A DNA stretch of 64,000 nucleotides, from contig JAJYTW010000001.1 of NCBI GenBank assembly GCA_021792855.1, positions 1 through 64,000 of the forward strand, written 5' to 3'. The notes beneath the pieces are model-generated. The model ran no database searches and was not told the DNA's origin. It saw only the letters and a list, made by a program, of their open reading frames with translations. Positions within the stretch are counted from its first letter, which is position 1. Each line of letters begins with the position of its first letter. Position numbers and translations under genes: made by a program. Below, piece by piece: positions 22,625 to 30,937 of the stretch. This DNA is from Actinomycetes bacterium (lineage in GTDB: Bacteria > Actinomycetota > Actinomycetes > Streptosporangiales > Streptosporangiaceae).

Positions 22625-22630
22625 TACTTT
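22625..22630 (+). promoter_or_regulatory. Candidate -10 hexamer upstream of murA
   Basis: TACTTT in a locally AT-rich stretch just after purC. It could start an mRNA with a leader of about 190 nt before the murA ATG at 22828, or a leaderless N-terminally extended form from 22636. Confidence 0.4.
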
Positions 22631-22827
22631 AAGTGATGACGTCGTCATCGTCCGGGGAGCGGGAAGCAGTGGAATACTTGACAACGCGCGAAATTGGCGG
22701 GACCCAGACGGCGGACCCGACCCAGGCTCTACCGAAACTGCCGGGCGTCGTGCTCGATCCGGACAGGGCACTCACCGCAAGCCGGGATAATGATGTCCCG
22801 CCCCCCAGGGACAGGAGTTCTACCGAA

Positions 22828-24111
22828 ATGACCAGCGGTCTCCAGACCTGCTACCGCGTCACGGGCGGCAATCCCCTGCAGGGAACCGTCTTCGTCCAGG
22901 GAGCCAAGAACGCGGCGCTCAAGATGATCGCCGCATCCCTGCTCGCCGAGAAGGGCCGGACCGTCCTCCGGAACGTACCGGTGATCGAGGACGTCCGGCG
23001 GGCGGTGGAACTGGCGCAGGCGGTCGGCGCCGTGGTCAAGTTCCACGAGGCGGAGCGGACCCTGGTGGTCGACGCGTCCGAGCTGACCAGCCCGGTGCTG
23101 CCCGGTGAGATCACCCGCCAGTTCCGGGGTTCGGTGCTATTCATCCCGGCACTGCTGCACCGGCTTGGCGAGGCGGTGCTCGAGGCCGTCGGCGGCTGCA
23201 ACCTGGGCAGCCGCCAGCTTGACTTCCACTACCGCGGCTTCGCCCGTCTCGGCGCCACGGTCGAGGAGGGCGAGAGCCAGATCCGGGTCAAGGCCGACGG
23301 GTTGCGCGGCGCGCACCTGTACCTGGACACGCCGTCGCACACCGGCACCGAGAACCTGATCATGGCGGCTTCGCTGGCCCCCGGGGTCACGATCATCGAC
23401 AACACCGCCCAGGAGCCCGAGGTCCAGGACGTCATCGCGTTCCTGTCCAAGATGGGCGCGCGGATCAGCGGCGGCGGCACCGGCTTTATCACCGTCGAGG
23501 GCGTCAGCCAGCTTGCCGCGGTCGAGCACACGGTGATGCCGGACCGGATCGACGCCGCCGTGTTCGCGATGGCGGCGGCCATCACCGGCGGGGAGATCAG
23601 CCTGGTCGGCGCGTCCCTTGAGCACATGGGCGTGGTGCGCTGGAAGCTTGAGCAGATGGGCGTGGAGTTCGCCACGCAGGGCGCCGTACTGCAGGTCCGT
23701 CAGGACAAGCAGCTTCGCCCGATCAACGTGATCACGAGTCCGTACCCGGGCTTCGCCACCGACCTGCAGTCCCCGATCATGGCGGTTAGCTGCCTGGCCG
23801 ACGGGACCAGCTACATCAGGGAGACCATCTTCGACGGCCGGTACACGCTGGCCGGCGAACTGAACAAGATGGGCGCGAAGGTCGAGGTGGCCGACAACCT
23901 CGCTCTCGTGCACGGGCCGACGCCGCTGCACGGCGCCGAGGTCACCGCGCATGACCTGCGCACCGGGATCGCGCTCGTGCTGGCCGGCCTGGCCGCCGAG
24001 GGCGAGACCGTGGTCTCGCCCGGCTACCCGATCGACCGCGGGCATGCGGCCGTCGCAACCAGGCTGGCCGCCCTGGGCGCCGACATCAGCGTCGAGGACT
24101 GGAACGGCTAG
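22828..24111 (+). CDS. murA: UDP-N-acetylglucosamine 1-carboxyvinyltransferase
   Basis: Adds enolpyruvate from PEP to UDP-GlcNAc, the first step of peptidoglycan precursor synthesis. The Lys/Asn pair is in VQGAKNAALK, the active-site Cys in VGGCNLGSRQLD, and the general acid-base Asp in YPGFATDLQSP. The Cys loop is unlike the usual PGGCxIGxRPxD, so this may be a second MurA paralogue. The ATG at 22828 has CAGGAG 10 nt upstream and gives a normal 427 residues. The frame stays open to 22633, adding 65 non-MurA residues, which I regard as leader. Confidence 0.9.
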   Translation: MTSGLQTCYRVTGGNPLQGTVFVQGAKNAALKMIAASLLAEKGRTVLRNVPVIEDVRRAVELAQAVGAVVKFHEAERTLVVDASELTSPVLPGEITRQFRGSVLFIPALLHRLGEAVLEAVGGCNLGSRQLDFHYRGFARLGATVEEGESQIRVKADGLRGAHLYLDTPSHTGTENLIMAASLAPGVTIIDNTAQEPEVQDVIAFLSKMGARISGGGTGFITVEGVSQLAAVEHTVMPDRIDAAVFAMAAAITGGEISLVGASLEHMGVVRWKLEQMGVEFATQGAVLQVRQDKQLRPINVITSPYPGFATDLQSPIMAVSCLADGTSYIRETIFDGRYTLAGELNKMGAKVEVADNLALVHGPTPLHGAEVTAHDLRTGIALVLAGLAAEGETVVSPGYPIDRGHAAVATRLAALGADISVEDWNG

Positions 24112-24141
24112 CCGCCGCGTCGGCCGGTCAAGCCCGGCCGG

Positions 24142-25236
24142 TCAGGCCCGGCCCGGATAGGCCTGCGCGACCTCGAGGAACACGTCGTTCGCGGCCACCT
24201 CGCCGATCGACACCCGGACGCCCTCGTCCGCGAACGGCCGGGTGCTGATCCCGGCCCGGTCGCAGGCGGCCGCGAAGTTCACCGTGTCCGCGCCGAGCCG
24301 CAGCCAAACGAAGTTCGCCTCGGTCGGCGGCACCGCCCAGCCCATCGCGAGCAGCGCGTCCCTGACCCGCTGCCGCTCGGCGACCACGGCGTCGACTCGC
24401 TCCATCAACTCGGACTCGGCGGCGAGCGAGGCGATGGCAGCCGCCTGCGCCACCGTGCTGACCGTGAAGGTCAGCATCGTCTTGCGCGCGGCCGCCGCCA
24501 CCGGTTCGGGCCCGATCAGGTAACCGACCCGGAGCCCGGCCAGGCCGTAGGCCTTGGAGAACGTCCGCAGCACCGCCACGTTCGGCCGGTCCCGGTACAT
24601 CTCGACGCCGTCCGGAGCCGCCGGGTCGCGCACATACTGCACATAGGCCTCGTCCAGCACCACCAGGCAATCGGCGGGCACCTGGTCGAGGAACCGGCCA
24701 AGCTCGCCCCGGTCGACGATGGTGCCGGTCGGGTTGTTCGGGGTACAGACGAAGATCAGCCTGGTTGCCGGCGTGATCGCGGCGGCCATGGCGTCAAGGT
24801 CATGTCCCTCACCGCGCAACGGCACGCGCACCGACGTCCCGCCCGCCAGGTCGGCCAGGTACGGGTAGGCCTCGAAGGACCGCCACGCGTAGAGCACCTC
24901 GGCGCCCGGGTCACAAACCGCCTCAAGCAACTGCTGCACCAGTCCGACGGAGCCGCAGCCGACGGCGACGTGCGCGGCGGGGACGCCGTGCCGGGCGGCG
25001 ATCGCCTCGGTCAGTTCGACCGCGTTGTTGTCCGGATACCGGTTGGCGCTTCCGGCCGCCGCCGCGATGGCCGCGGCGACCGACGGCAGCGGCCCGTAGG
25101 GGGATTCGTTGGAGGAGAGCTTGTATCCCGGCCCGTCCTGCGCGGAGGGCTTCTTGCCCGGCTTGTATGGCGCGAACCGGTCAAGCACCGGCCGGAATCT
25201 CGGCGTGACGGCGGGCTGCGGTGACTGTTCGGGCAA
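24142..25236 (-). CDS. hisC: Histidinol-phosphate / aromatic aminotransferase
   Basis: PLP-dependent fold-type I aminotransferase of the HisC/Pat group. The N-terminal motif is [15 protein letters not shown], the cofactor Asp/Tyr is in [10 protein letters not shown], and the PLP Lys is in [16 protein letters not shown]. It stands apart from any his operon, so it may act on phenylalanine or tyrosine precursors instead. The TTG at 25236 is preferred because GGAGG lies 6 nt upstream; an ATG at 25290, adjoining the nrtR stop, gives 18 more residues. It is 55 nt downstream of nrtR on the same strand. Confidence 0.88.
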   Translation of the reverse strand: MPEQSPQPAVTPRFRPVLDRFAPYKPGKKPSAQDGPGYKLSSNESPYGPLPSVAAAIAAAAGSANRYPDNNAVELTEAIAARHGVPAAHVAVGCGSVGLVQQLLEAVCDPGAEVLYAWRSFEAYPYLADLAGGTSVRVPLRGEGHDLDAMAAAITPATRLIFVCTPNNPTGTIVDRGELGRFLDQVPADCLVVLDEAYVQYVRDPAAPDGVEMYRDRPNVAVLRTFSKAYGLAGLRVGYLIGPEPVAAAARKTMLTFTVSTVAQAAAIASLAAESELMERVDAVVAERQRVRDALLAMGWAVPPTEANFVWLRLGADTVNFAAACDRAGISTRPFADEGVRVSIGEVAANDVFLEVAQAYPGRA

Positions 25237-25291
25237 CGTCGTCCTCCGGTTTGCATCGACGGCATGCTCAAAATAGCGGTATACGGCCATC

Positions 25292-26053
25292 TCAGGCGAC
25301 GGGCGTCCGGTTCGCGCCCACCAGCAGGCTCGCGTCCGCGACGACCGCGGCGGGGCCGTCCGGGATCTCCGGGGCCACCGCCCCGGCCGACCGCGTCCTG
25401 GGCCGCAGCATCGGCGGGTGCAGCAGGTCGGCGTCGCCACGGCGGTACAACTGCGCCGGTCGCCCGCCCGATGAGCTCATCGAGCCGGTCTCGACCAGGA
25501 ACCGCTGCGCGCCGGTCACCTTGCGATGGAAGTTCCTCGGGTCCAGCCGGGTATCCCAGACGATCTCGTATACCCGCCGGAGTTCGGCCACGGTGAACTC
25601 GTCCCGGCAGAACGCGGCGCCAAGCGAGGTGTACTCGAGTTTCGCGCGGGCCCGCTCCACCCCGTCCTGGAGGATGTGGTGGTGGTCGAAGGCCAGTTCG
25701 GTCAGGCCGCCGACCGGCTGCCAGCTCATCTGCGGCTGATCCGGGGCCGGCAGGTCCGGCGCCAGGCCCAGGTAGGCGACCGAGACCACACGCTGCCGGG
25801 GATCCCGGTCCGGATAGCCATAGGTCCGCAGTTGCTCCAGGTGCACCGGCGCGTCCGGCAGTCCGGCCCGCTCGGAGAGCACCCGGGCGGCGGTCGCTGG
25901 CAGATCCTCTTCCAGCCGGATGAAGCCGCCGGGCAGCGCCCAGAGCCCGCGATGCGGACCAGCGTGCCGCCGCCAGACCAGCGCGGACAGGTGACTCTCG
26001 CGAACGGTGAGGATCACGAGATCGACGCTGACCGCGACTCTGGGCACCTCCAT
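25292..26053 (-). CDS. nrtR: NrtR-type Nudix transcriptional regulator
   Basis: Two-domain regulator. The N-terminal Nudix fold (residues 1-140) has a broken catalytic box: [20 protein letters not shown] lacks the Glu pairs that bind metal, so it should bind rather than hydrolyse ADP-ribose. The C-terminal winged helix (about 150-215) includes [23 protein letters not shown], typical of NrtR. The family represses NAD-synthesis or ADP-ribose-related genes and is released by ADP-ribose. The ATG is preceded by TAGGTT 6 nt upstream, so the mRNA is probably leaderless. A macro-domain gene lies upstream. Confidence 0.9.
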   Translation of the reverse strand: MEVPRVAVSVDLVILTVRESHLSALVWRRHAGPHRGLWALPGGFIRLEEDLPATAARVLSERAGLPDAPVHLEQLRTYGYPDRDPRQRVVSVAYLGLAPDLPAPDQPQMSWQPVGGLTELAFDHHHILQDGVERARAKLEYTSLGAAFCRDEFTVAELRRVYEIVWDTRLDPRNFHRKVTGAQRFLVETGSMSSSGGRPAQLYRRGDADLLHPPMLRPRTRSAGAVAPEIPDGPAAVVADASLLVGANRTPVA

Positions 26054-26059
26054 ACCGGC

Positions 26060-26065
26060 AACCTA
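26060..26065 (-). promoter_or_regulatory. -10 hexamer for leaderless nrtR
   Basis: Minus-strand TAGGTT ends 6 nt before the ATG at 26053. Confidence 0.6.
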
Positions 26066-26135
26066 GCGCGCCCGCCGGAGTTCCCGCGCCACCGCGCGCG
26101 TCCGGGCTACGCCCCCGCGCGGCAGGCGGGCCGGA

Positions 26136-26651
26136 TCAGGGCCTGGCGGCGAAAGCCCGCTCGAACGCCACCCGTGCCGCGCCGCTGAACAGCACGAAGC
26201 GCGCCAGATCAACGCTGCTAACCGCGGATCGCACCGCCGTCAGGGCGATCCGGGCCGCGTCGTCCATCGGCCAGCCGTACGCCCCGGTCGAGATCGCCGG
26301 GAAAGCCACGGTGCGCGCGCCGACCTCGTCGGCCACCCGCAGCGACTCGGTGTAGCAGGAGGCGAGCAGCGCGGACCGGTCGGCCTGCGGCGAGTACACC
26401 GGGCCGACGGTGTGGATCACCCAGCGGGCGGCCAGTCGTCCTGCGGTGGTCGCCACGGCCTGGCCGGCGGGCAGGCCGTCACGGAACGCCCCGGCCCGCA
26501 GTTCCCGGCAGGCCGCCAGGATCTCCGGTCCGCCCCGCGCGTGGATGGCCCCATCCACGCCGCCGCCGCCGAGCAGCGTGGAGTTGGCTGCGTTGACGAC
26601 GGCGTCCACGTCCTGCTCGGTGATGTCGCCGCGGACAATCGTGATTTCCAT
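26136..26651 (-). CDS. Macro-domain O-acetyl-ADP-ribose deacetylase-like protein
   Basis: A single 171-residue macro domain of the YmdB/MacroD type, which binds ADP-ribose and removes acetyl or aspartyl/glutamyl-linked adducts. Conserved pieces are VNAANSTLLGGGGVDGAIH (the catalytic Asn/Asp loop), VIHTVGPVY and AFPAISTGAYGWP (the phosphate loop). The ATG at 26651 is preferred because GAGGA lies 6 nt upstream; the ATG at 26657 overlaps that box. It reads toward nrtR, 82 nt away, and is divergent from blaI. Confidence 0.9.
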   Translation of the reverse strand: MEITIVRGDITEQDVDAVVNAANSTLLGGGGVDGAIHARGGPEILAACRELRAGAFRDGLPAGQAVATTAGRLAARWVIHTVGPVYSPQADRSALLASCYTESLRVADEVGARTVAFPAISTGAYGWPMDDAARIALTAVRSAVSSVDLARFVLFSGAARVAFERAFAARP

Positions 26652-26771
26652 CGGCATTCCTCGATCTGCGGGTGTTATCGCTGGTCACGAGCGGCACCTC
26701 CGGCGGGCCGCCACCGGAGGCACCGGGCCGGATGCCGGCGGCCTGACTATGTGCTCGCCGGCATTGTCTCC

Positions 26772-26777
26772 TATTGT
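26772..26777 (+). promoter_or_regulatory. -10 hexamer for leaderless blaI
   Basis: TATTGT ends 6 nt before the ATG at 26784; no ribosome binding site is present. Confidence 0.55.
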
Positions 26778-26783
26778 GAGAGC

Positions 26784-27149
26784 ATGAACCGGCTTGGAGA
26801 GCTTGAGCGGGCCATCATGGAGGTCCTGTGGGAGTCCGACGACCCCATGACCGTCCGCCAGGTAGGTATCTGCCTCACTGACCGGGAACTGGCCCACACC
26901 ACCGTCATGACGGTGCTGGACCGGCTTACCAAGAAGGGCTTCGTACGGCGGCAGCGCGCCGGGCGCGCCTGGCGGTACCGCCCGGCCGAGAGCCGCGAGG
27001 CCTACGTTGCCGAACTCATGCTGACCGCGCTCGACCAGACCGGTGACCGGCAGGCCGCGCTCACCAGGTTCGCCCGCAGCGTGTCGGGGGCTGAGGCGGC
27101 CGCGCTGCGCGCGGCACTCGAGGCCCTCGGCGGGAGCCGCAGGGACTGA
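26784..27149 (+). CDS. BlaI/MecI-family transcriptional repressor
   Basis: A 121-residue winged-helix repressor. The DNA-binding domain covers residues 1-75 with LGELERAIMEVLWES at the start and the recognition helix in AHTTVMTVLDRLTKKGFVRR. A short C-terminal dimerisation helix follows. These repressors are usually inactivated by cleavage by a partner M56 protease, here encoded 6 nt downstream. The gene is not known to control a beta-lactamase in this context; the target is unknown. A TATTGT hexamer directly before the ATG suggests a leaderless, possibly autorepressed transcript. Confidence 0.92.
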   Translation: MNRLGELERAIMEVLWESDDPMTVRQVGICLTDRELAHTTVMTVLDRLTKKGFVRRQRAGRAWRYRPAESREAYVAELMLTALDQTGDRQAALTRFARSVSGAEAAALRAALEALGGSRRD

Positions 27150-27155
27150 TCTTCC

Positions 27156-28199
27156 GTGCCGGTCGCCGTCATCGTGCTCGGCGCAGTCGCCATCGGCTGC
27201 GTTCCCGCAGCACACCTGCTCGCCAGCGCGCAATGGCCGCGCCGGTCGCCTGCCGTTGCCATCGCACTGTGGCAGGCACTCGGCCTTGGCTGGGGCGTGG
27301 CGACGGTCGGGGCGCTTGCCGGGTTCGGCGTGGCCGGCCTGGAAGCAGGGCAGGCCGGGCGGCGGCCGCTGCTGACCACCGGGGTGAGCACGCTGGCCAG
27401 GACCTCGCGGGGCGGCGTCACGACGGCCCCCCGGAGCGGCCCAGGCGCGAGCGTGGCGACCGCCACCGAGCGCGCCGCACGCGAACTGTTCGGATCCGCC
27501 GGGCCGGCGGCCAGGTTCTCGAACGCCATGTACGATCTGCGGCTGGTGTCGCTGATGGCGAGCGTGCTGCTGCTCGCGGTGCTCTGCTGGATCCTGCTCG
27601 CTGCGGTCCAGGGCGTGCTCCGCGCGCGGCACCGCCAGATGGCGCTGCTGAAACTGCTGGCGCACGGCGACCCAAAGGTTCCCGGCGCCCTGGTCGTCGA
27701 CCATCCGGCAGCTACCGCGTACTGCGTGCCAGGGCTGCGGTCGGCGATCGTGATCAGCGCCGGCACCCTGAACCTGCTCGACCAGGCCGAGCTAGCTGCG
27801 GTGCTCGAGCACGAGCGAGCTCACCTGCGGGCCAGGCACGATCTGGTGCTGCTCCCGTTCACCGCCCTGCTGCGGGCCTTCCGCTGGTCGGCCACGGCCA
27901 GGGAGGCCAACCGGGCGGTGTCGCTGCTGGTCGAGATGATGGCCGATGACCGGGCCCGCAGGCACCGCCCGGCCAGGGAACTGGCGACCGCGCTGCTGCG
28001 GGTCGGCGTCTCCGGCGGCGGTCAGGCGCCCACCGGCGCGCTGGCCGCGGCCGACCAGCCAGGCGGCGACCTCGCGGCCCGGGTGACCCGGCTGCTCCGG
28101 CCGCCGCCCGACCTGCCGCTGTACTCGGCGGTGCTGCTGTGCTCGGTGGCCGCGCTGGTCGTGATCGCGCCGACCGCGGCGATGCTGCTGCCGCTGTAA
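27156..28199 (+). CDS. M56-family (BlaR1-like) membrane zinc metallopeptidase
   Basis: Membrane protease of 347 residues with hydrophobic segments near the N-terminus, around residues 120-150, and at the C-terminus (SAVLLCSVAALVVIAP). The zinc motif HExxH appears as VLEHERAHLRARHD at about residues 215-228. It lacks the extracellular penicillin-sensor domain of BlaR1, so any signal it senses is unknown. GTG start at 27156, 6 nt after blaI, clearly the same operon. The pair probably forms a cleavage-controlled repressor module. Confidence 0.9.
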   Translation: MPVAVIVLGAVAIGCVPAAHLLASAQWPRRSPAVAIALWQALGLGWGVATVGALAGFGVAGLEAGQAGRRPLLTTGVSTLARTSRGGVTTAPRSGPGASVATATERAARELFGSAGPAARFSNAMYDLRLVSLMASVLLLAVLCWILLAAVQGVLRARHRQMALLKLLAHGDPKVPGALVVDHPAATAYCVPGLRSAIVISAGTLNLLDQAELAAVLEHERAHLRARHDLVLLPFTALLRAFRWSATAREANRAVSLLVEMMADDRARRHRPARELATALLRVGVSGGGQAPTGALAAADQPGGDLAARVTRLLRPPPDLPLYSAVLLCSVAALVVIAPTAAMLLPL

Positions 28200-28204
28200 C
28201 GCAG

Positions 28205-28936
28205 TCAGTCCGCGATGCGAATCCGCAGCCGCCGGAAGCCCTTGCCCTTGTTCTCCACCTTGACGACCTCGATCCGGCCGATCTGCGCGGTGGAGGCGAC
28301 GTGCGTTCCGCCGTCGGCCTGCTGGTCCAGGCCCACGATGTCGACGATCCGGACGTCCTTCACCTCGGCCGGGACCAGGTTCGTCGCGGTGCGGATGATG
28401 TCCGGGATCTCGAACGCCTCATCCCGCGGCAGCACCCGCACGTCGATCCGGCGGCCAACGGCGATCTCGGCGTTGCAGGCGGCTTCCACGGCTTCCTTGA
28501 AGCCCGGCGGGACCTCCGGCAGGTTGAAGTCCATCCGGGCGGTACCCGGCTCCATGTTGCCGCCGGTGACCAGCGAGCCATAGTCCCGGAACACCACGCC
28601 GCACAGCACATGCAGGCCCGAGTGCGTGCGCATCAGGGCGGTCCGCCGGTCGTCTTCCACCGCGCCGCGGACCGCGGTGCCCGGCGGCGGGACCGGGTCG
28701 CCCTCGGCCGGGATCAGGAAGAGATCATCGCCCTTGCGGGCATCGACAATGCGGGTCTGCACACCGCCCCAGAGCAGTACGCCGTGGTCCGGTGGCTGAC
28801 CCCCGCCGCCCGGGTAGAACGCCGAGCGGTCGAGCACGATCCCGTCCTCGCCGGAGGCGAGCACGACCGCGTCCCACTCGCGCAGGGTCTGGTCGTCGAG
28901 TTCGAGCCGGTGCGTCCGCCACTCATCCTGGCTCAT
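28205..28936 (-). CDS. AlaX-type alanyl-tRNA editing protein
   Basis: Freestanding relative of the AlaRS editing domain that hydrolyses mischarged Ser- or Gly-tRNA(Ala). The first half of the zinc site is RTHSGLHVL (HxxxH). The second half reads QQADGGTHV, where an Asp stands in the place of the usual Cys of CxxxH. The N-terminal beta-barrel motif AFYPGGGGQPPDHG is intact. 243 residues. The start is ATG at 28936, 34 nt downstream of the DUF2516 gene on the same strand. It converges on the M56 gene with a 5-nt gap. Confidence 0.88.
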   Translation of the reverse strand: MSQDEWRTHRLELDDQTLREWDAVVLASGEDGIVLDRSAFYPGGGGQPPDHGVLLWGGVQTRIVDARKGDDLFLIPAEGDPVPPPGTAVRGAVEDDRRTALMRTHSGLHVLCGVVFRDYGSLVTGGNMEPGTARMDFNLPEVPPGFKEAVEAACNAEIAVGRRIDVRVLPRDEAFEIPDIIRTATNLVPAEVKDVRIVDIVGLDQQADGGTHVASTAQIGRIEVVKVENKGKGFRRLRIRIAD

Positions 28937-28970
28937 CGCGTTATCACCACGACCGGCAGCATAGTGCGGG

Positions 28971-29315
28971 TCACCAGGGTCCGTACGGGCCGTTCCCCGA
29001 CGACCCGCCGCGGCCGATCTGGCTGACCTTCGGCCGGACGTCGGTCAGGTACACCGCCGCCGCCACGAACGCGGCGACCTCCAGGATGTTCAGCGCGGAG
29101 AAGCCGCCGCTGGCGACGCCGGCCAGGCCGATCACCGCGGCCACGCCCAGGATGATCAGCCATAGCGACTTGGTCTGCTTGCCGACCGCGGGAAACGCCG
29201 CGGTCGGCCTGCGGACCGCGTCGATGAACGCCCAGACCTCGACCCCGAACGCGGCCAGGCCAAGCACCCAGAAGAACCAGGAGAGCGGCGTATACGCGTT
29301 AAATGATGAGAACAC
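28971..29315 (-). CDS. DUF2516 membrane protein
   Basis: Small membrane protein of the actinobacterial DUF2516 family. Three or so hydrophobic segments are visible (LSWFFWVLGLAAFGVEVWAF, LWLIILGVAAVIGLAGVAS, LNILEVAAFVAAAVYL), with a short polar tail. Function is unknown. I start it at GTG 29315 because TAGGTT ends 7 nt upstream; an alternative TTG at 29324 overlaps that hexamer. It begins 10 nt after the XRE regulator stop, and the stop codon of that gene forms part of this hexamer. Confidence 0.8.
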   Translation of the reverse strand: MFSSFNAYTPLSWFFWVLGLAAFGVEVWAFIDAVRRPTAAFPAVGKQTKSLWLIILGVAAVIGLAGVASGGFSALNILEVAAFVAAAVYLTDVRPKVSQIGRGGSSGNGPYGPW

Positions 29316-29322
29316 GTCAGGC

Positions 29323-29328
29323 AACCTA
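29323..29328 (-). promoter_or_regulatory. -10 hexamer for leaderless DUF2516 gene
   Basis: Minus-strand TAGGTT whose TAG is also the stop codon of the upstream XRE gene; it ends 7 nt before the GTG at 29315. Confidence 0.5.
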
Positions 29329-29877
29329 TCTGCTTGTGGCGTCCGACCACACCGTGGATGGATCGGTTGGCTCTACCTCGTCCGCCTGGCTGGCATCGCC
29401 GGGCTCAGCGGGATCGCCGGGCCTGGCCGACTCGCCGGGTTCCCCGGGGTGCTGAGCCGAGTCTGCCGTACCGGCGTCCGCGCCGGGGGCCGCCGGCCCG
29501 GATTCGGCTGTCCCCGACCCGCCAGCCGCGTCCGCGGCCCTGACCTCGCGGCGGAACGACTCGTAGATGTCGATCAGCATCTGCTTCTGCCGCTCGGTGA
29601 TCTCCGGATCGGCCATGATCGCGTCGACCACGGTGGTGTCGCCAGGCCGGTCTTCCAGGATGCCCGCCTGGACGTACAGCGCCTCGGCGGAGATCCGCAG
29701 GCCCTTGGCGATCTGCTGGAGGATGTCCGCGCTCGGCCGCCGCAGGCCGCGCTCGACCTGGCTGAGGTACGGGTTCGACACGCCGGCGGCCTGGGCAAGC
29801 TGGCGAATCGAGATCTTCGCCTGTTCCCGTTGCTCGCGAATGTAGGACCCGATACTGCTGACGTTGACCGGACTCAT
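29326..29877 (-). CDS. XRE-family transcriptional regulator
   Basis: The helix-turn-helix covers residues 8-65 (SYIREQREQAKISIRQLAQAAGVSNPYLSQVERGLRRPS), typical of the Cro/CI-like Xre fold. A helical segment (ITERQKQMLIDIYESFRREV) follows, then a disordered Pro/Glu/Asp/Gly-rich tail of about 65 residues. 183 residues. Its start is ATG at 29877. Immediately upstream is an inverted repeat that overlaps the predicted -35, so it very probably represses itself. The neighbours DUF2516 and AlaX lie downstream on the same strand and may be under its control. Confidence 0.9.
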   Translation of the reverse strand: MSPVNVSSIGSYIREQREQAKISIRQLAQAAGVSNPYLSQVERGLRRPSADILQQIAKGLRISAEALYVQAGILEDRPGDTTVVDAIMADPEITERQKQMLIDIYESFRREVRAADAAGGSGTAESGPAAPGADAGTADSAQHPGEPGESARPGDPAEPGDASQADEVEPTDPSTVWSDATSR

Positions 29878-29912
29878 GCGCCCAGTGTCACCGGTAGTGC
29901 TTGCAATAGCAA
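29878..29912 (-). promoter_or_regulatory. XRE promoter (-35 TTGCTA, -10 GACACT)
   Basis: On the minus strand TTGCTA at 29912-29907, a 17-bp spacer, then GACACT ending 6 nt before the ATG at 29877. The spacing is ideal and the transcript would be leaderless. Confidence 0.5.
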
Positions 29913-29928
29913 ATCAGCCTGCAAGCAC
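29897..29928. promoter_or_regulatory. Operator palindrome upstream of the XRE regulator
   Basis: Perfect 9-bp arms GTGCTTGCA (29897-29905) and TGCAAGCAC (29920-29928) with a 14-bp centre. A nested TTGC-N4-GCAA at 29902-29913 adds a further half-site. It covers the -35 region, the expected place for autorepression. Confidence 0.7.
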
Positions 29929-29950
29929 AACCGGGCCGTGGCCCGGCCAA

Positions 29951-30937
29951 CTAGCCGAGCACCGGGCGGATCTCGCCGACCGGCTGGCCGGCCCCGAGGA
30001 CCGGCTCGGCGGCCAGCCGGTCCAGCACGGCCAGATCGGTCCCTGGCAGGTCGGCGGCCAGGTCCCGGAGCACCGCGGCCATCACCACCGGCACCGCGCG
30101 CGCGTTGCCGTCGTCGATCTTGACCGCCGCGGCCCGCCCGTCCGGCAGCGCGAACGCGCAGACCCCCTCGGCGCCGCCCTTCATCAGCAGTCCGGGCACG
30201 GCCGTCATCAGGATCGCGTCCGACCGCCCAGTCCCCGACATGACCAGCGGATGCGCCCGCATGGCGTCGGCCACCCGGCGCTCCGGCGAGCCTGGCTCGG
30301 CGAGCACCACCGCGCGGAACGCCCGGGCCAGCCCGACCGGCGTCAGCGCCATCAGCGGCGCGCCGCAGCCGTCCACCCCGATCGCCGTGACCGGCTCACC
30401 GGCCAGGTCCTCGACGACCTGCCGGATCAGGCGCTGCAACGGGTGCTCGGGGTCGCGGTAGCTGGCCGTCGGCCACCCCGCGGCGACGCAGGACGCCAGC
30501 ATCCCGGCGTGCTTGCCCGAGCAGTTCATGTGGATCCGGTCCGGCTGGGCACCCGACCGCACCATCGCGGCCCGCGCGGCCGAGTTCAGCGGCAGGTCCG
30601 GCGGGCACTGCAGGTCGTCCTCGGTCAAACCGGCCCCGGCCAGGATCTCCCGCGCGCCGGCGACGTGGAAGTCCTCGCCGGAGTGGCTGGCGGAGGCCAG
30701 CGCGAGCAGTCGGTCGGGCAGGTCAAGGCCGGCCCGGAGCATTCCGGCCGCCTGCATCGGCTTGTTCGACGACCGCGGGAACATCGGCCGGTCAATCGCC
30801 CCGGCCGCCATCGCGGGCGCACCGTCCTGGCCGAGCACGACCAGCGAACCCCGGTGCACGGACTCGGTGAAGCCGGACCGGACCACCTCGGCGAGCACCG
30901 GGTTCGCCGGGCCGGCCGCCATCGACAACTCGGTCAC
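29951..30937 (-). CDS. Asparaginase (AnsA/Rhizobial type II-like family)
   Basis: Member of the thermolabile-asparaginase family (PF06089), unrelated to the E. coli AnsB fold. Family pieces are SVHRGSLVVL, FPRSSNKPMQA (Ser-Ser-Asn-Lys), ASASHSGEDFH, MNCSGKHAGML and GVDGCGAPLMALTP. It should hydrolyse L-asparagine to aspartate and ammonia in the cytoplasm. The GTG start at 30937 overlaps the BKACE stop as GTGA, so the two are translationally coupled. 328 residues. The frame extends far upstream in the BKACE region but that is not coding. Confidence 0.85.
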   Translation of the reverse strand: MTELSMAAGPANPVLAEVVRSGFTESVHRGSLVVLGQDGAPAMAAGAIDRPMFPRSSNKPMQAAGMLRAGLDLPDRLLALASASHSGEDFHVAGAREILAGAGLTEDDLQCPPDLPLNSAARAAMVRSGAQPDRIHMNCSGKHAGMLASCVAAGWPTASYRDPEHPLQRLIRQVVEDLAGEPVTAIGVDGCGAPLMALTPVGLARAFRAVVLAEPGSPERRVADAMRAHPLVMSGTGRSDAILMTAVPGLLMKGGAEGVCAFALPDGRAAAVKIDDGNARAVPVVMAAVLRDLAADLPGTDLAVLDRLAAEPVLGAGQPVGEIRPVLG

